A DNA stretch of 64,000 nucleotides from Heterocephalus glaber (GCF_000247695.1 NW_004624843.1:1335671-1399670); one strand, 5' to 3'; positions 1-13,392 are shown, counted from the first letter of the stretch. A program made the numbers and translations. Notes: generated by a model from the letters alone, not told the origin.

Positions 1-3000
1 GGCAAATAGAAGATAGTTTCCTCTTAAGACTGATACTATCTGAAAAAGTTTTGAACTAAAATAAGTGTTTAAAAAAGCCAAAAAACCCAAAAACACCTGT
101 GGTGAATGTTAATCCTCATTCATCAGCTTCCCTAGCGTGATCCCCAGTGGCTGTGTGTCCTAGAGGTGTGGCCCTGGGCTGTGCCTGGTCCCTCGCTCCT
201 GCTGTCTTCGGCTCCGCCTCCTGGCTGCCAGGACCTGATCAGCTGTGCTCCTCTGCTCTTCCCCGGACACTTCTGCCTCGGAGCCAGTGTTTACAGACTG
301 AGCCAATGAAACCAGAGTTGTGGGTGTTGGTGGTGTGGCCCGCAGTGGGAACGCTGACTGCTACACCTGCCTTTTGGGAGGGTCACAGGACGGACCAAGT
401 TTTCTCTATGTGTGAAGCTTGTGTGTGAGCTTGCCCATCCGAGACATCTGTCCGGCACAGAAGGGCGGCAGAGCAGTCCTGTTTGGGCTCTTTTGGAGAT
501 TGTTTTCAGCATCAAACAGTGAGAGATGGTCGCCACCATGAAGAATAAAGATTCACTTTTCATCTCTGCCAGCCTGTGAAATACTTCAGTCTCCTTCTTA
601 TTTGGTCCTCAAAACTTCCTTGAGGACTATTTTCCTGGATTTCGTTGTTGTTTGTTTGTGTGTTTTCATTAGGAAATAAAGACTCAGAGATGTGACTTCT
701 TTTGATATGTCACAAGGCCACTGTCGCTGTGGGTATGTGGCTCTGTCTCCACTATACTATAAACTCCAGAGAGAAGGGCTGTTCTGTCCCTCAGTTGGGA
801 ACATTTGACGGTGTTTGTGGACTTCTACTTTTGGAAGTCCACTCCATGTCACATCAAGTGGAATAAAACATGTATAGCCCCACCCATAGTCTTTAAGTAC
901 ATCAACATAAACACGTATGTGTATATAAAATCATATGTACAGAAAAAGCAAAAAGATCAAGAGGGAGGTGCAGGGGAAAGGGGATGAAAAAAAGAATGAA
1001 GATGTGTCATGTACATGTACCAACTTCCCACAAAGTACGTAAACGTCGTGTCCTGCACACATGTACTAATAAACTAAAAAATGGCTACGATGGAACTTTC
1101 CATAGGCATTTAATGAACCATTTTCAATTTTATACTTGCTTTTTCACTTTGGAGCCAATTAACTGTGCTGAGGTCTCCAACATTTTCACAGGACTTTCAA
1201 AAACTCAGTTTGTCAGCCCCATTTCTCCATGGATAAAGCTACCTCTGCTTTTATTCACTTCTGTATCCTTCTCTTCTGTAACAGAGCCCAGGAAAGGGCT
1301 TAATAAATATTTGTTAGTGGACAGCTTTGTGAGAGAAGGGATAAAAGAGTTAACAAATAAGCGAACAACTCGTGTGTTGTAAAGCCTGGCATTGAAACCC
1401 AGCTACACTCTTGTTGACTCACTTCTTGTACACTGCTATTGTGGCGAAGCTAAAAGGACATGCTGCAGACTATTCAACGTGTATTCCTTAAGTTCCTCTT
1501 TTTGTTCTTTTCCAGCCCAGTTTTCTTCTCTCTTACAGATAAGCCACAAGGAAGAGTGGGCTGCAAACTTATTTGACTTCCAGTAGTGCTTATGAAGTAG
1601 CCGCCAGTTTCATGCTGTAATCAACTTTTCTGTTTAGTTGCTGTAGTGTTTGTTGTGCCTTACAAGCGTGGAATAAATGTGACCATTATTAATATTCAAA
1701 TAAGTTTCTTGACAAAACCAAAGGTGTTTTCTGCTGTGTTTTTGGTTTGCTTTATTGAAAAGTCTAGGGGTTTGCTCTGCAGTATTTCACGTGTGATTTG
1801 TGCATTTTCATGAGACTTGCTTTTTTTGTAGTCTTTCTTCAAAGCTTTAGGGGTTGGTAGCAAGAGACCTATTGAACCTGATGGAAACCTAGAGAGAGCC
1901 TACTCCTTATGAGAGAAAGGAAGATAAGGGGCTAAATGATGGGGGAAGACAAAGATGGGTGTGATCCAAAGGGAAGAGCCATCCTTTTCTCCCTTAGCGC
2001 TGATTTCAGCCCTGAAGGGTGGTATGGACATGTAAAAGGACACTGGGGGCATCGTCGCTTATGGTGACTTTTGACCCGAGCGCCCCTGCAGGCCACGATG
2101 GACTTCAGTGGATGGCGGCACGGCAGACCTGAGCTAAGCTCTGAACCTGCAGCGTTGCTTCGTGGCCCTCGTTTCTGTGACAAGGAAGGAGTTAGAAATG
2201 GTGGGGCTTGGCCTCCCTCCATGAAAATGCTCAGGGATCCATTCATCCAGTACATCTGTATTGGACACCTGCAGTAGTGAGGCCATAGTGAAAAGGACAG
2301 ACTTGTCCCTGTCTGCGTATGCTGGGGTCAAGTTCTTGTTTCTTGGGGGCTATCTTCAAGTATAATCAATAGGGTTTTGGTTTTTCTTTCTCAGTTTTGG
2401 TGTGTGTGTCTGTGTCGGTGTGTATGTGTGTTATTGTCCTTAAATGATCTTTTTCTAAATTCATCAAAACTTTAATTTGTGGCAGAAATCCCAAAGTATA
2501 TTCTCCCCAGAGAATGAATGAGATTTTTTTGGCACCAGTCTAAGGAAATAATTACTCAAGGAAATTGTGTGATGTGTTTTCTTGTGCTGGAGATGCTGGT
2601 GACCATGAAGTAGCTGCCTGGGGGAGACGTCTGGCCTCGTTGTCGGAGGATGTTGGGAAGGTAGTGTTTTCCTAATCCCCTTTCTACTTGGCTTCCTCGT
2701 GTGCTTTGCCGTTAACACAAAGCTGTCCCCATCACAGGGCTTGTAGTTATTTACCAAAACTCCACTGCCTTAGGAGTGGTTCATAAAATGATTCCGGGAT
2801 GTAATCTGTCACTTTCTCCCAGCCCAATCCCCTTCACAAGGGCTTTGCTAACATTTTATATTTCAGTTGTTTTCTTTCAGAGAAGAAAGTAAGACTACGA
2901 GGACACAAATCTCAAGATTGTAGAAATTTTAATTCTTGCAAGTACCAGGCCACTTGTTGTTATTTGAACAAGTGACAAACCGATGAGGAGAGCCTTGACC

Positions 3001-3629
3001 TGCCTCTCTCACTGGCCGAATTGAGGTCAAATCTTCCTTACAGTGTCTTTCTGAGCGAGCTGGTCATTCTTAGAGTATCCCCTCTGGAGGCTGTCCTGCC
3101 AGTGTGTCCCCCAGCTGCCTCTCGTGAGGACCAGGAGGTGTGCTAGGGGGGATTTGCCTTTCCTCACTCACCTCCTTGCCCGGTTTCACAGGCTAGGCAG
3201 CTGGTTCCTTCTCACGCAGCACTGGATCTAACAGTTGAAGTAAAATAATTATGATGCTAACCCTTCTGTGCTCTGCACTTTCACCAGAATCATTCCAAGT
3301 TCTGCGCATGCCTTGCTGTCAAATACAAGTCTTTGGTTTGGACTTAGCTGGGCCTCTTGTTCATCATTGAATGTGTGGGGGGGGGGTCAGTTATGTTACA
3401 GAACTCTCTGACAAAAGTTAACTGTCTGCTGACTACTGTACATTTGAGTGCTTATAACCTGACCTCAAAGAGAAGCCGCTGTTCTAGTAGAGTTGGGTTA
3501 TGGTTTCTGTGAGCAAGGACTTGCGGGCTGCTGAGTCATTGGAGTGAACCCTTTTGCTTCACACCTCGTTGAGCACATACATTGTCAGAGGTAATAAGTC
3601 GGAGGCACATCGGTGCAGGCCAGGAGAAT

Positions 3630-3745
3630 GAAGAGCACTAGGTTCTCGTTTCAGTGTTGCCACAGCTAGCTGAGCGCCCATTAAGTTTCTGAACTCTTCT
3701 AAGCTTGGTTTCAGCATCTGGAAGACGAAGAGTACCTAGGTGGCC
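3630..3745 (-). repeat. MIR-like SINE fragment
   Basis: The segment runs from GCCACAGCTAGCTGAG through TTTCAGCATCTGGAAGACG. This resembles the MIR core on the reverse strand (tissue-neutral 'loss of precision' text aside, the core reads as a decayed tRNA-derived SINE). It is old and diverged, and the family call is by eye. Confidence 0.4.
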
Positions 3746-4227
3746 TCTGTAGTCCAGCCAGCTCTAAAATTGTGTGTATGTGTGTGTGTAATGTTTGCAC
3801 GGGTCCCATGGGTGTGAATATATGCACTCACTTAACTCATACCTTTACATTCACCATAGGTTTGAAGGGATTTCTCAGGAGAAGTTGCCTTACTCACCCT
3901 AAGCTCCATTAGTCTGCAGTGGTGGCTGACCCAATAAGTGTGTTTGGTTAATATTGTGCTAATTAAGGAAGTGGGGGTGGGAAGCAAGTTACCGAAATTA
4001 AAAATAGTCTCAGACAGTTTGTTGGAATTTGAAATGACAAATTCTAAATCAGAAGAGTGGTTGGACAGATGAAAATGAGAAAAGTAGCTTTTTAGGGATT
4101 ACATTAGACAGTGCAGGTCCAGCACTTACTCTAGTGGTTGACACATACCTTCTTTCCCTGAAAATAAGACCTAGCTGGAAAATAATCAGCCCTGAAATCT
4201 AGAGATCAAAAGTGCCAGCCCCGCCCT

Positions 4228-4257
4228 GTGCTCGCTTCCGCAGCACATATACTAAAA
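4228..4257 (+). pseudogene. Retroposed 5' fragment of U6 snRNA
   Basis: Thirty bases, GTGCTCGCTTCCGCAGCACA then TATACTAAAA, match the 5' end of U6 spliceosomal RNA almost exactly, with one difference in the first stem (TTCC for TTCG). The match stops abruptly after ACTAAAA, and a short A-rich piece follows. Near-identical words flank the insert: AGTGCCAGCCCC at 4211-4222 and ATGCCAGCCCC at 4263-4273. The flanks look like a target-site duplication. It is a truncated retrocopy and cannot make functional U6. Confidence 0.8.
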
Positions 4258-6525
4258 CAAAAATGCCAGCCCCAGTCAGCCTGTCTTTGCCTTACCCTCC
4301 ATCACTGTTCTCTTTCTCAGAAGCTACTCTCTAAGGAAGGTGTTATTATTAGGCAGCACATATCCTCCTGTGGCACAAGGGAGGCCCAACCCCCTGCTCT
4401 GATGGCCACACGGTAGCCGTGCCAGTGACCCAGTGGTGGCTGTGGGAAGAGCTGGGTCCCTTCAAACTGCATTTGAAGCCACCACGTCTTCCTTCCCTTT
4501 AATCAGTAGTTCTATTTCTAACATATAATCTTCAGAACCAAGCTTTTATAGAGTCTCACAAGGTTTAGTGTGGTAAATAAATAAATAATAAAACAGAATT
4601 AAAAACCCTCTTCATCAGGACCACAGAGTAGATGCCCTGAAGTTAACTGGCTTGAATGATTGTGATAATCCTCTTTCTCCCTCTTTCTCTTTTGCTCTGT
4701 CCTTCCCCTCATCCCCACCTCCCTCTCCTATCACCTACTTCCTCCCCCCTCTTGTGAATACGTATGTGTTTGTGATCATAATGTATACCTTATACAGTTT
4801 TATCCATCAGTTACACCTCAGAGCTTGGCGGGGCAGGCATAAGGTAATGTAATGATGACGAGGAGCCCTTCCTACTAAAGTGAGCCACTTCCTAACTTTC
4901 CTGATCCTTTCTGATTTCCCCTTGGGGTCATGCGAAAGGCAGGCCAGTCCACACATAGTAGACAGCCTCGTTAGTCCTGTTCATGAAAAGGAAAAGTTTG
5001 GTCAGAGCGAGGGAATTTGCTTGGATACAAAGATGGGGTCAATTTATTATCAAGCGTAGGGAAATGCGGTAGTTTCTGTGTAATGAAGGAACCTTTGAAA
5101 GGCTTAGGCTTCGGAGTTTCAGATAATCTATACGTAAATTCCTTAAGTATTGCCTCTTACAGTGGCATATTAAAAGTTATGGTGATGCTTAGAAACAACA
5201 TATTATTTAGAAAGCAGCTGAAAAGCAAGGTTTTATTATGGGAACCAAGAGATAAATATGTCCCTGTGAGGGTCTGTTGGCTGCAGGAATAAGCAGATTG
5301 GGCCCAGGTTCACGTGGGGTGTTGTGTTCTGTATCTAGATCAGAGTGACCAAGGCAGGACCAGGGAATACAGTTAGGCCTCCTGTTCCTGTTAGCACAGC
5401 ATTGCCCATCTGGTCACAAGTCCAGACTGTCTTGTTGGAGAGTGTATGTAGAGTATGGATTGGAGCAGAGATGCAGTCCTCAAATCCTTGAGATACTGAG
5501 AGGTGTGAAAGCACAGTACTCTGTCCTCTCGAGGTCAGGCAGGGCCTGTGGAGGAACTGCCATCCGTCATCACTTGTGTCTGCACCTGTCGCTTCATCTG
5601 CATCCTCTGATCATACTGGATCTTGAAGATAACCCACTCTGTAGAGGCACCATGAGACAAAGAATGAGGATGTCTAATCACTGACTTCGTAAGGCCAAAG
5701 CAAGACTGTGACATGCAGCGGCTTCCAAGGAGCAGTGTCCCACTACAGCGTCCCAGTGTAGTGACAGTTTATTATAAATTACCAGACATGTGAGCCTTAC
5801 CTACACCCCTCTATCTTGAAACTCTGCCCTACTCTTTCTTCTTTGATTGTCTCATCCATGCTGGTAGGAAGCTCCCTGCCGCACACTGATGCTCGGTTGA
5901 GAAGCATTGTTTCTATCTTGTGTTCCTGTAAAACATCCATTTCCCTGACAGGAAGAGAAAAGAAACCGGTCTGAATTCATATACCAGGTTCTTGTCTTAT
6001 TTGGAGGGGAGGGACGAGGTACCTTGTTGGTGCCTGGATATTGCTTCTAAGCACTGCAGGTACAAAGCACCATGACAGGCCTTTGTAGGGGCCTAAATGT
6101 GGACTTGCAGTCCCTTGGGCATTAGGGAAGTGATATCTCAGCAGCCCGGTACTGTTGTTTCCGTTCTCCCTCCCATGTGGTGCTATTTCATATATAAAAC
6201 TTGAGGCTTCATTTATTGTTCTCACTTCCTCTATTTAAAGAGCCATCATCATCTTCTAAGAGACCTCAAACAAATAGCGTGATGGTGGGAGGCCTTATTT
6301 ATGATAAGACCGTGATAAGGCTGGCCTTTCAAGTCTCTGCCCTCCTGAGGGTCCTGTCCTCATGGAAGAAGGGCCCTTTGTGACCATTTGGTTTTATACA
6401 TCTGTAGTCAAAATGAGGAACCTGAGGCCCAGAGGGGTCAAGTGATGTAGGAATGACATCGGACTTTCAGTTTATAGAGGAGAGATACAACTCCCAGCCT
6501 GCTAGAGGTCAGATATGCTGAGTTT

Positions 6526-7016
6526 GTGTTCCCCAAAATTAAAGAATGAATTCTAAGGAACAACAGAGGTTAAGAGTAGGGAATATTGATAGAGGGGATA
6601 GCTCCTGAGAGGCAGAAGGGGTCCCGAATGGGTTGCCAGAGACCCCACTTTACAGCAGGAGTTTTATAGAGCACTATCATATGGGTACAACGTGGGTTAA
6701 AGCTATGATCAACCAATAAAGGTGTAAGTATAGTAGCTTACATAATAATGGTCCAATGGGGAAACAGACCACGTAGCAAGAGTACATGGAAAGAGCAAAG
6801 AACTTCTGAAGAAGGGATGGGCGCGAGGTGACTGATATCTCCCTAGACGTCATTAGGCCAGGTGTTACCGCTTATCCCTTGGGGAAGTATGCAGGCCTGG
6901 GCATTGCATCTTTATCTTGAGGCCTGGCCTCCAGTGCACCTCTGGTCACAGTTGTAATGTGTTTTCATCTTCCACGCTGATTCTCTAGAGGGCCCAGCCC
7001 TATCTGATTGCCTACA
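6526..7016 (-). mobile_element. Possible solitary LTR, unclassified
   Basis: This is a distinct 490-base block, bounded on the minus strand by TGTAGGC at its start and GAACACA at its end, the TG...CA form of LTR termini. Inside are a CCAATAAAG motif and mixed-composition sequence with no coding frame. No clean 5-base target duplication is visible. A non-LTR interspersed repeat or unique intron sequence is equally possible. Confidence 0.25.
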
Positions 7017-9224
7017 ATATTTCTACCTAACTTAGCTGTCTATAATACAAGGCCCATCACTGGAACTTGTGTCTCTGGTGTCCCAGTTTGGACTTTTTGT
7101 TCCCTTCAGTTTGCTCCCTGTTGATTTTGTTTTGTACTCAGTGTAGTCCTGCCTTCATGACTGCTGCCTCCTTTTCCCCTGTAAACATTAATATGAAGTA
7201 TGTTTGCTTTGCTTTGCAGCCTTGCCTGCCCCCGTGTCCAAAATAGCCCACTAGAATTCCTGAGAATGTTGTCTTCAGATGTTTATAATCCAAAAGAATC
7301 CCTTATGGTTTTCTATAATAAAATGATTTGGATGTCAGTATTGTGTGTTGGAAAGGCGAGCCAAGTTCACAGTGCAGCAATTACAATGCAATGCATTATG
7401 TATAATTTGTAGCCTGCCCCAGGAGCAATGGTGAACCACGAAACACCATCCTGGCCCTACAGCATAATTAGCAGGATCAAACGCTGCACAGGGAGAAGCA
7501 CAGTGGTTGTCTTCCGAGGTAAAGAAGAGCAAGGGAAAGGTCTGATAAAAGCAGTACACCTAAAATCATAAAGTGAGCAGCCCCTACATCCGGCTGCAGA
7601 TATGTCAAGAGCCTTCAGTGCTAATTAAAGAAACCTTTTGAGGCTTAGCAGCTCATAAATTTGCACTGGGACTCGCCCTATTGTTCTGAGGTTATAAGTC
7701 TTGTCTTTGAAATTTAACAGTTGTACTTTAGCACTGTGTTCCTCCAATAGCACTATTGTAAACATGAAGGGTTTGCATTTTAGCATAAATTAAAACAATG
7801 TGGCTTTAAAAGACTTTACCACATCAAAGAGAGGCTGTTGGGGCATGTTTTATAAATTCTTTTCTCTATAGTATTTAAAGCTACAAGTGACTCATAAAAA
7901 TGTGTCCCATTTAGATCAGGCATGTTGCTATAGTGTCTTTGCTCGAGCTTTTACTGCCCTTAATTTTTGTACCCTAAGGGAATTATCTGAAAACAGGTTT
8001 AGGCCTTTTACCAAGTCAGATTTCCTTCATCAGCTGTTTTCAAATCCATAGCACAGTTCTGGAAACACGACTATACTTGATCTAAGCAACAACAAATCGT
8101 GTCCCTCTTCATGGTCATCTCTCTCTCTCTTTTTTAAATCAAATATTCACTGTAAAAAAATCAAATATTCACAGTATGGATTTGTAATCTCTTCTTCCTT
8201 TATGTACCTATTACAGCACTTCCCAAGTCCTGGTAGTAGCCTCCATTAAGAAACACTGCTATTCTGCTGAACCCCTGTTCAGGGCGAGGAGAGGTTGGAT
8301 GGTAAAGAGAGATGTGTGGGTACCGCTCCCAAAGCCGCATGGTGGAGCATGAAGAACACTGGCTGAGGCCCGACCCCGGGGGTGTAGGGCCGGTGAGGCC
8401 AAGAGGAAGCTGCTGAGGCCGCCTTCTGCGAGGCCCAGTCTTTCGTCTGTGGAACGAGGGTGGTGGTTAGTGCTCTTCGCCCCTTCCCACTTTCGTCCCT
8501 GCAGTCACTCCTTTATTCATCCCAGGGACACACCTCCACTGTTCTTGCCCCACAACCTGAAAAAGGGTGCATATTATTGAAATAATCAGATTCGTGAATA
8601 ATCACCAACTGTGGCATCGTGCACTTTGAAGAAAGCAGATCCTGTGACAGAGCCTAAGGCCAAGGACCTACCTTGGAGGTGACAGGAGACACAGTCACCT
8701 TTCCCAGTGTGGCAGGGGAATGGATAGTGAGAATATGTCACTAGGTTACAAAGGCCAACAGCCTCATTGTGAGGGCCTAGTGGGGCATGGGGGTAATTGT
8801 TGAGTTTTGCTCTAAAATAAAAGGAACCTTTGGAGAGTTTTAAGCAAGGGGTAAAACTGACATGACATGTGTTTGTAAAAAGCTCCCCTGGCAACTGTGC
8901 AAACCCTGGAGCCAGTGTGGGAGATCATTAAGGAGACCGTGTACTGGTCCAGACTCACGATACAGGTGACTCAGACAGTAAATGACAGGGCAAATGGAGC
9001 GGAGTGGACAAATTCAGGAATAATTTAGATGAAAATGAAGCCTGTGGTGATGGATGGAATTAAGGAGGGCGATGCTGAGGAAGAGGAAGGTATCAGGGGT
9101 GACTGTGGGTCCCCACATGTGAGATTAACTGGAGGGACAGTGGGGACATTCCTGCACCTGGCAGGGGCATTACCAATGCAACAGTCGGTTCTACTTGCTT
9201 TGATTGCTTTGGGCGAGGTGCTCC

Positions 9225-9345
9225 ATCCTTTGATTTATTTACTCTTCAGAACACGTCTATGAATTACTGCACTGCACTACACAGATAAAGTTGAGAATCA
9301 GCACAAGAAGTGACTTGTCCAAGGGTACGGACACAGCCCTATTGG
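9225..9345 (+). repeat. MIR-like SINE fragment
   Basis: The pattern of partial matches, CACAGATAAAGTTGAGAATC followed by GTGACTTGTCCAAGGGTACG, follows the MIR core (ACAGATGAGGAAACTGAG then AAGTAACTTGCCCAAGG). It is an ancient, diverged copy. Confidence 0.55.
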
Positions 9346-9727
9346 GCTACAGAGTCCTCTCCCTTCTGTTGTCTACCCAGACCCAGGGAGCCCAAGGATA
9401 GCTTTTCATAAACTGATGTCCACTCCGGAATTTGCAAGTAAGGTTTGGATTGTACAGAATGAAATGACCAGAAGAGAAAATGAGGAAGCCAGGTGATATG
9501 AACAGGCCACCAGGACACTTGGAACCTAATTCTGCCCCTCAGGGCTCTTAGGAAAACTGTTCCCCCCTCTCTGGAATTCAGTTTCCCAGCTCAGAAACGA
9601 GCATTTTGGAGGTACCATCCCAAAGGGACCTCCTATTCTGAAAATCTGAATTTTATCATCTGGATGGACCTCATGTAGAGCCTCTGTCCCACGTTTTATG
9701 AAGCCCCACCTACCCACCCACACACAC

Positions 9728-9903
9728 TTTTTGCGCTGAGTGCCTTTGCACTGAGTTGCATCCCCAGTTCTTTTTTTATATTTTATTATGAGATAGGTTC
9801 TTATGAAATTTGTAAGTTGCCCAGGCTGGTCTTGAATTGGAGGTCCTGCTTGCTCAGCCTCACAGAATACTGGGATTATAGTTTTGTACCACCGTGCCTG
9901 GCT
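9728..9903 (-). repeat. B1-ID dimeric SINE, reverse orientation
   Basis: On the minus strand the first part reads as a B1 element (GCCAGGCACGGTGG-like start, CCCAGTATTCTG, then CAGCCTGGGCAACTTAC). An ID-like second half follows, with CTGGGGATGCAACTCAGTGC. The B1-plus-ID arrangement recurs at several other places in the window and is typical of some non-murid rodents. Confidence 0.7.
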
Positions 9904-9978
9904 TAGAGTTTCTTTCTAAAAACTAGACATAGGCCTTTTATTTATTTCATTTTTATTTATTTTACTTATATATTTATT

Positions 9979-10101
9979 TTTGTTGTTGTTGGGGAGACAA
10001 GGTCTCACTTTGTAGCCCAAGTTGACCTCAAACTCATGGCAATCCTCTTGCCTCAGCCTCCCAAACCCTGGGATTACAGATGTGTGCCACCACACCTGGC
10101 T
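9979..10101 (-). repeat. B1 SINE, reverse orientation
   Basis: The plus strand reads GGAGACAAGGTCTCACTTTG, TAGCCCAAGTTGACC, CTGGGATTACAGATGTGTGC and CCACCACACCTGGCT. This is the reverse complement of a 7SL-derived B1 SINE. Confidence 0.85.
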
Positions 10102-10300
10102 CAGATGGCCCTTTTAATACTAGCTTTATACCTGGCCAAGCCACATATTTAGGTATTTCCAAAGACGTTGAGAGACAACATCTTCCTCTTCCTTATCTAA
10201 ACCTGCAGTTATCCAAAGTAAGCCTAATTCTAGATTCCTGACTTAGAATTTAAAGTTTAAAAGTTGTAGTTCTAGTGTCTCTCCCTGTTTATAAAGGTTT

Positions 10301-10388
10301 TTTTGGAGGGGGGGGTTACCAGAGATTGAACCTGGAACCTTGCGCTTGCGCGGCAGGCTCCAGAACCACTGAGCTAAATCCCCGGAAC
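10301..10388 (-). repeat. tRNA-like SINE (TTAGCTCAGTGGTTCTG type)
   Basis: On the minus strand this reads GGGGATTTAGCTCAGTGGTT, then a GCGCAAGCGCAAGG anticodon-arm region and a degenerate B box ending GGTAACC. A-box and B-box spacing matches a tRNA-derived pol III SINE. Short duplications TATAAAGGTTT (10290) and TATAAAGTTTT (10389) flank it, as expected for LINE-driven insertion. Confidence 0.8.
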
Positions 10389-11416
10389 TATAAAGTTTTA
10401 TTTTAGCCGAAATTATTAACAGACATTTAGGAATAACTCAGTTTTGTTGTTATCAACTCTCTTTCTCCATAGCATAGGCCATTTAAAGACTATTTCTGAG
10501 CTTATGTCTAACTCAGTTGGAGGCGGTTGGAGGCAGGCTGTTACAAAGGTGCAGAAAGTCTGAGAAAGCCCCTGTCTTCCGGACGCTGGAGGGCTTACTT
10601 GGAAGAGACATCCTATTTCAGTCCCAAGGCTGCCTGTTGCCCCTGTAGGTGAGCACACACATGCTCATGCATAACACACGTGCGCCTGTGTGCTTACACA
10701 CACAGAAACACACATTTTCTAATGGGACCCAAGGTCAGAATTGGGGGTTGGAGGGCGAGTTAATCAGAACTGAAAGAACTCACAAAAAGTGGTAGTTAGG
10801 CTTGGGATTAGGTTAGGCTTTCTAAATGGGTGTCATACTTGTAGGATAGCTCATCATGTCCCAGAAATGGGCTTCCCAGCCATCGCAGTCCCAGGCCAGC
10901 TCTGACCCACACAAGCGTTTCTTAGCTGTGAGGAGCAAAGAGCAAGGCTCCTGCTCATGTCACTAGGGGCCTCTTGTGAGCTGATCCGCCCGCTCAGGAA
11001 GGATGAAAGGCCGGGCCGTCCTCACCTTCCGTGTTATCTAACAAGGCCTCAATGCTCGGCAGTTACGGATATCACACTTTTGACAAGTGTGCCATCCTTC
11101 CTCTACTTATTTTCCTGCATCCCTGCCCTTTTTTTTCATTTTCTCGTGCTGGGGCTGGGCTGGCTAGTTCTCTCCTGGTCCCTTCGGCCCACCTGTGCTG
11201 GTGTGGGTGCTTTGCTCTTGTTGATGACTCACTGTCACAATTCCATCGAAAGGAGAGGAGCACCAAGAGGCTCTTGGCTTTAGTGAGGGCTTTGAACCAC
11301 CATGCTCCCTTGGCCTCTTAGAAACAGTTTCCTAGCTCAGGGATGTTTTTTGTAAGTATGTTGGTACTTGTGGATTGTAGTTATACACTAGTCATGCTTA
11401 AGATACTTGAAAAGTA

Positions 11417-11615
11417 CAGTGGACCCTTGACTTATGAACTCGATCGATTCTCAAGGGCTGGTTGTAACTCAAGTTGGTTGTAAGTCAATACAGCTGAGAT
11501 CTGGATGTTTACCTGGGTACATGCTATAGATAATGAAAGGCAGATGAATCTTCCATTAACCTAATTAACCCAAGTTGTTCATATGTCAGGCCAGTCATAA
11601 CTTGAGGGTTCACTG
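11417..11615 (+). mobile_element. Tigger/mariner-like MITE, copy 1
   Basis: The element starts CAGTGGACCCTTGACTTATG and ends with the near-inverse ACTTGAGGGTTCACTG, so it carries terminal inverted repeats of about 20 bases. Both ends sit directly against TA, the target duplication of Tc1/mariner-pogo elements. It has no coding frame. A longer relative lies at 39498-39860 and shares both ends and the word CAAGTTGTTCATATGTCAGG-like near the 3' side. Confidence 0.75.
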
Positions 11616-12369
11616 TAGAGATCATTTGAATGTTTAAAGCCTTTAAGACAGTGCGGATGTCTTACAGCATAGATGGATGTCATACATCCCATGTCTCAGG
11701 CTGTGTTTAGTTGCCGAATGTCCTCTGCTGTATCCAGAACCCCAGAGCTCAGGCAGATGTCACAAGTTCCATAGAAGAAACCGCCTACATTGTGTGGGTT
11801 TGTTGCCTCACTTTCCTCTTCCTTACCCATCTGTGTCTCAGAATTTGAGTGTTGTTCAGCGGTTGGGGGCAGAAACCGAAATCCCTGGGCCATGAGATTC
11901 CCACCTGCCACTGTCTATCTTTTGTTACCTTTAGCTGCCTTTAGTTCTTCCAGTCCCATTGACCCACCCTGGTCTGGTTCTTCTGTCCCCCTCTGTGCCT
12001 TCCCCTGATAACATTAGTCAGGTCTCACAGTCATCAGACATTTATGATGCACCCACAGTGCACTAGGCACTGGGGATCCGGGGGGAACTGCTTCACCCTG
12101 GGATTGGGTGGGTGCTGCTAGGCCAGTCTCATCTACAGGTACTGGTACCACAAATAGACTTTCCACAGCCACATTCTCACTGCACCTGTTGTATTCAGGA
12201 GCGCACAGTAGCATCGGTATTTTGTAATATCTGCATCATCCCGGGCTGAGTGTCTGCAACATGGCAAGTATGACCCAAAACCTACTACTACAGAAGCTAT
12301 ACTGGTACAGGTGCCCACTACCCAGTGTCACCCCAGAATACGATATGGCATGCCTCTGATCAGAGTTGG

Positions 12370-12530
12370 TCAGTGAAAGGGCTCATGGACCAGTGGCCTC
12401 AGGCTCACTTGAGACCCCTGTTAGAAGTGCACATTCTTCAGTCCCACTGCAGACATTGATCTGGAATCTCCCCAGTTAGACCCCTAGAATTTGCCTCTTC
12501 TCAGACTTCTCCATGTGAGTTTGGGAAACA
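12370..12530 (-). repeat. hAT-type MER fragment
   Basis: A diverged block, with TGAGACCCCTGTTAGAAGTG, GATCTGGAATCTCC and TAGAATTTGCC, resembles the non-autonomous Charlie-group repeats found in all placental mammals (the 'presence of a better diagnostic end' is lacking). The exact subfamily is not callable by eye. Confidence 0.4.
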
Positions 12531-13075
12531 CAATTCTTGGTTGTATCTAGTCTTCTAGGTTTTTGCAGGAATGTGATATGGAAGCTAGGACCTCTTACAT
12601 GGTTCAGTTTATTTGTTGCTGGCCAATCCACTCCTTACATAGGGACTGGCTGTCCCAGGCCCCTTCCTATCCCAGGCACAGCAGCTTTGATTCCCTGGCA
12701 TACTTGCAACAGTTGTTCAGTGTATCCTGGTTTGAAACTCAAGAGGAAAGAGTGAGAAGAAAACAAAATTAGTCTAAATGCTTCTTTATACCTTTGTCAG
12801 AATGGGATTTGAGAGATTAAGCAAAAAGCAGTGGTTTGTGGATTTTGTTGTATGCTAATAGAGGACTCCTGCCCCAGTTCATGTAAGAGGACAGGCTATG
12901 CAGCTGTCATTGTAGCCTCCGAGGGGAGGGAGGCCCTGTTCCGGGAAAATGTGAAGCCTCTGCTTGAGACAAGATGGCATCTACCAGGAAGCAAGTTTGC
13001 TCATCCCTCACATCACCAAGGCCCTGCCCAGATGCTCTGAAGCACCAGTTGCCAGGTTGCCAACATCAGAAACGC

Positions 13076-13392
13076 TGTCTCGGTCAGTTTGGGCTGCCTT
13101 AACAACACACCATGGACTGGGTGGTTTCGCTGTGAAGGCTGGAAGTCCCAGGTGCTAACATGATCAGCTTCTAATGGAGTCCTTCTTTCTGGATTACAGT
13201 CTTCTCGCTGTGTCCTTCCCTGGCAGAGAGAGCAAAGTCCCATCTTTTCATCCCCTGAAGGGCACCAGTCCCATCATGGAGTCTGCTTTCATGACCTCAT
13301 CTAGACCTAAGTATCGCAGTGCCCCATCTGCAGAGACCATCATAGTGAGGACTAGGATTTGGGGGACCATACATTTTCATTCCATCACAGAC
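13076..13392 (-). mobile_element. MLT1-type MaLR LTR, reverse orientation
   Basis: The plus strand opens TGTCTCGGTCAGTTTGGGCT then GCCTTAACAACACACCATGG and ACTGGGTGG. This is the reverse complement of the 3' end of mammalian MaLR LTRs. Further matches follow: GAAGGCTGGAAGTCCCAGGT, TTCATGACCTCATCTAGACC and AGGATTTGGGGGACC. It is an old, decayed LTR of an endogenous retrovirus-like element, with no coding capacity. Confidence 0.8.

Noticed and set aside
984..1382. 132-codon plus-strand open frame near the left edge
   Set aside because: Low-complexity, AT-rich translation with no conserved motif, within the presumed RHBDD1 intron.
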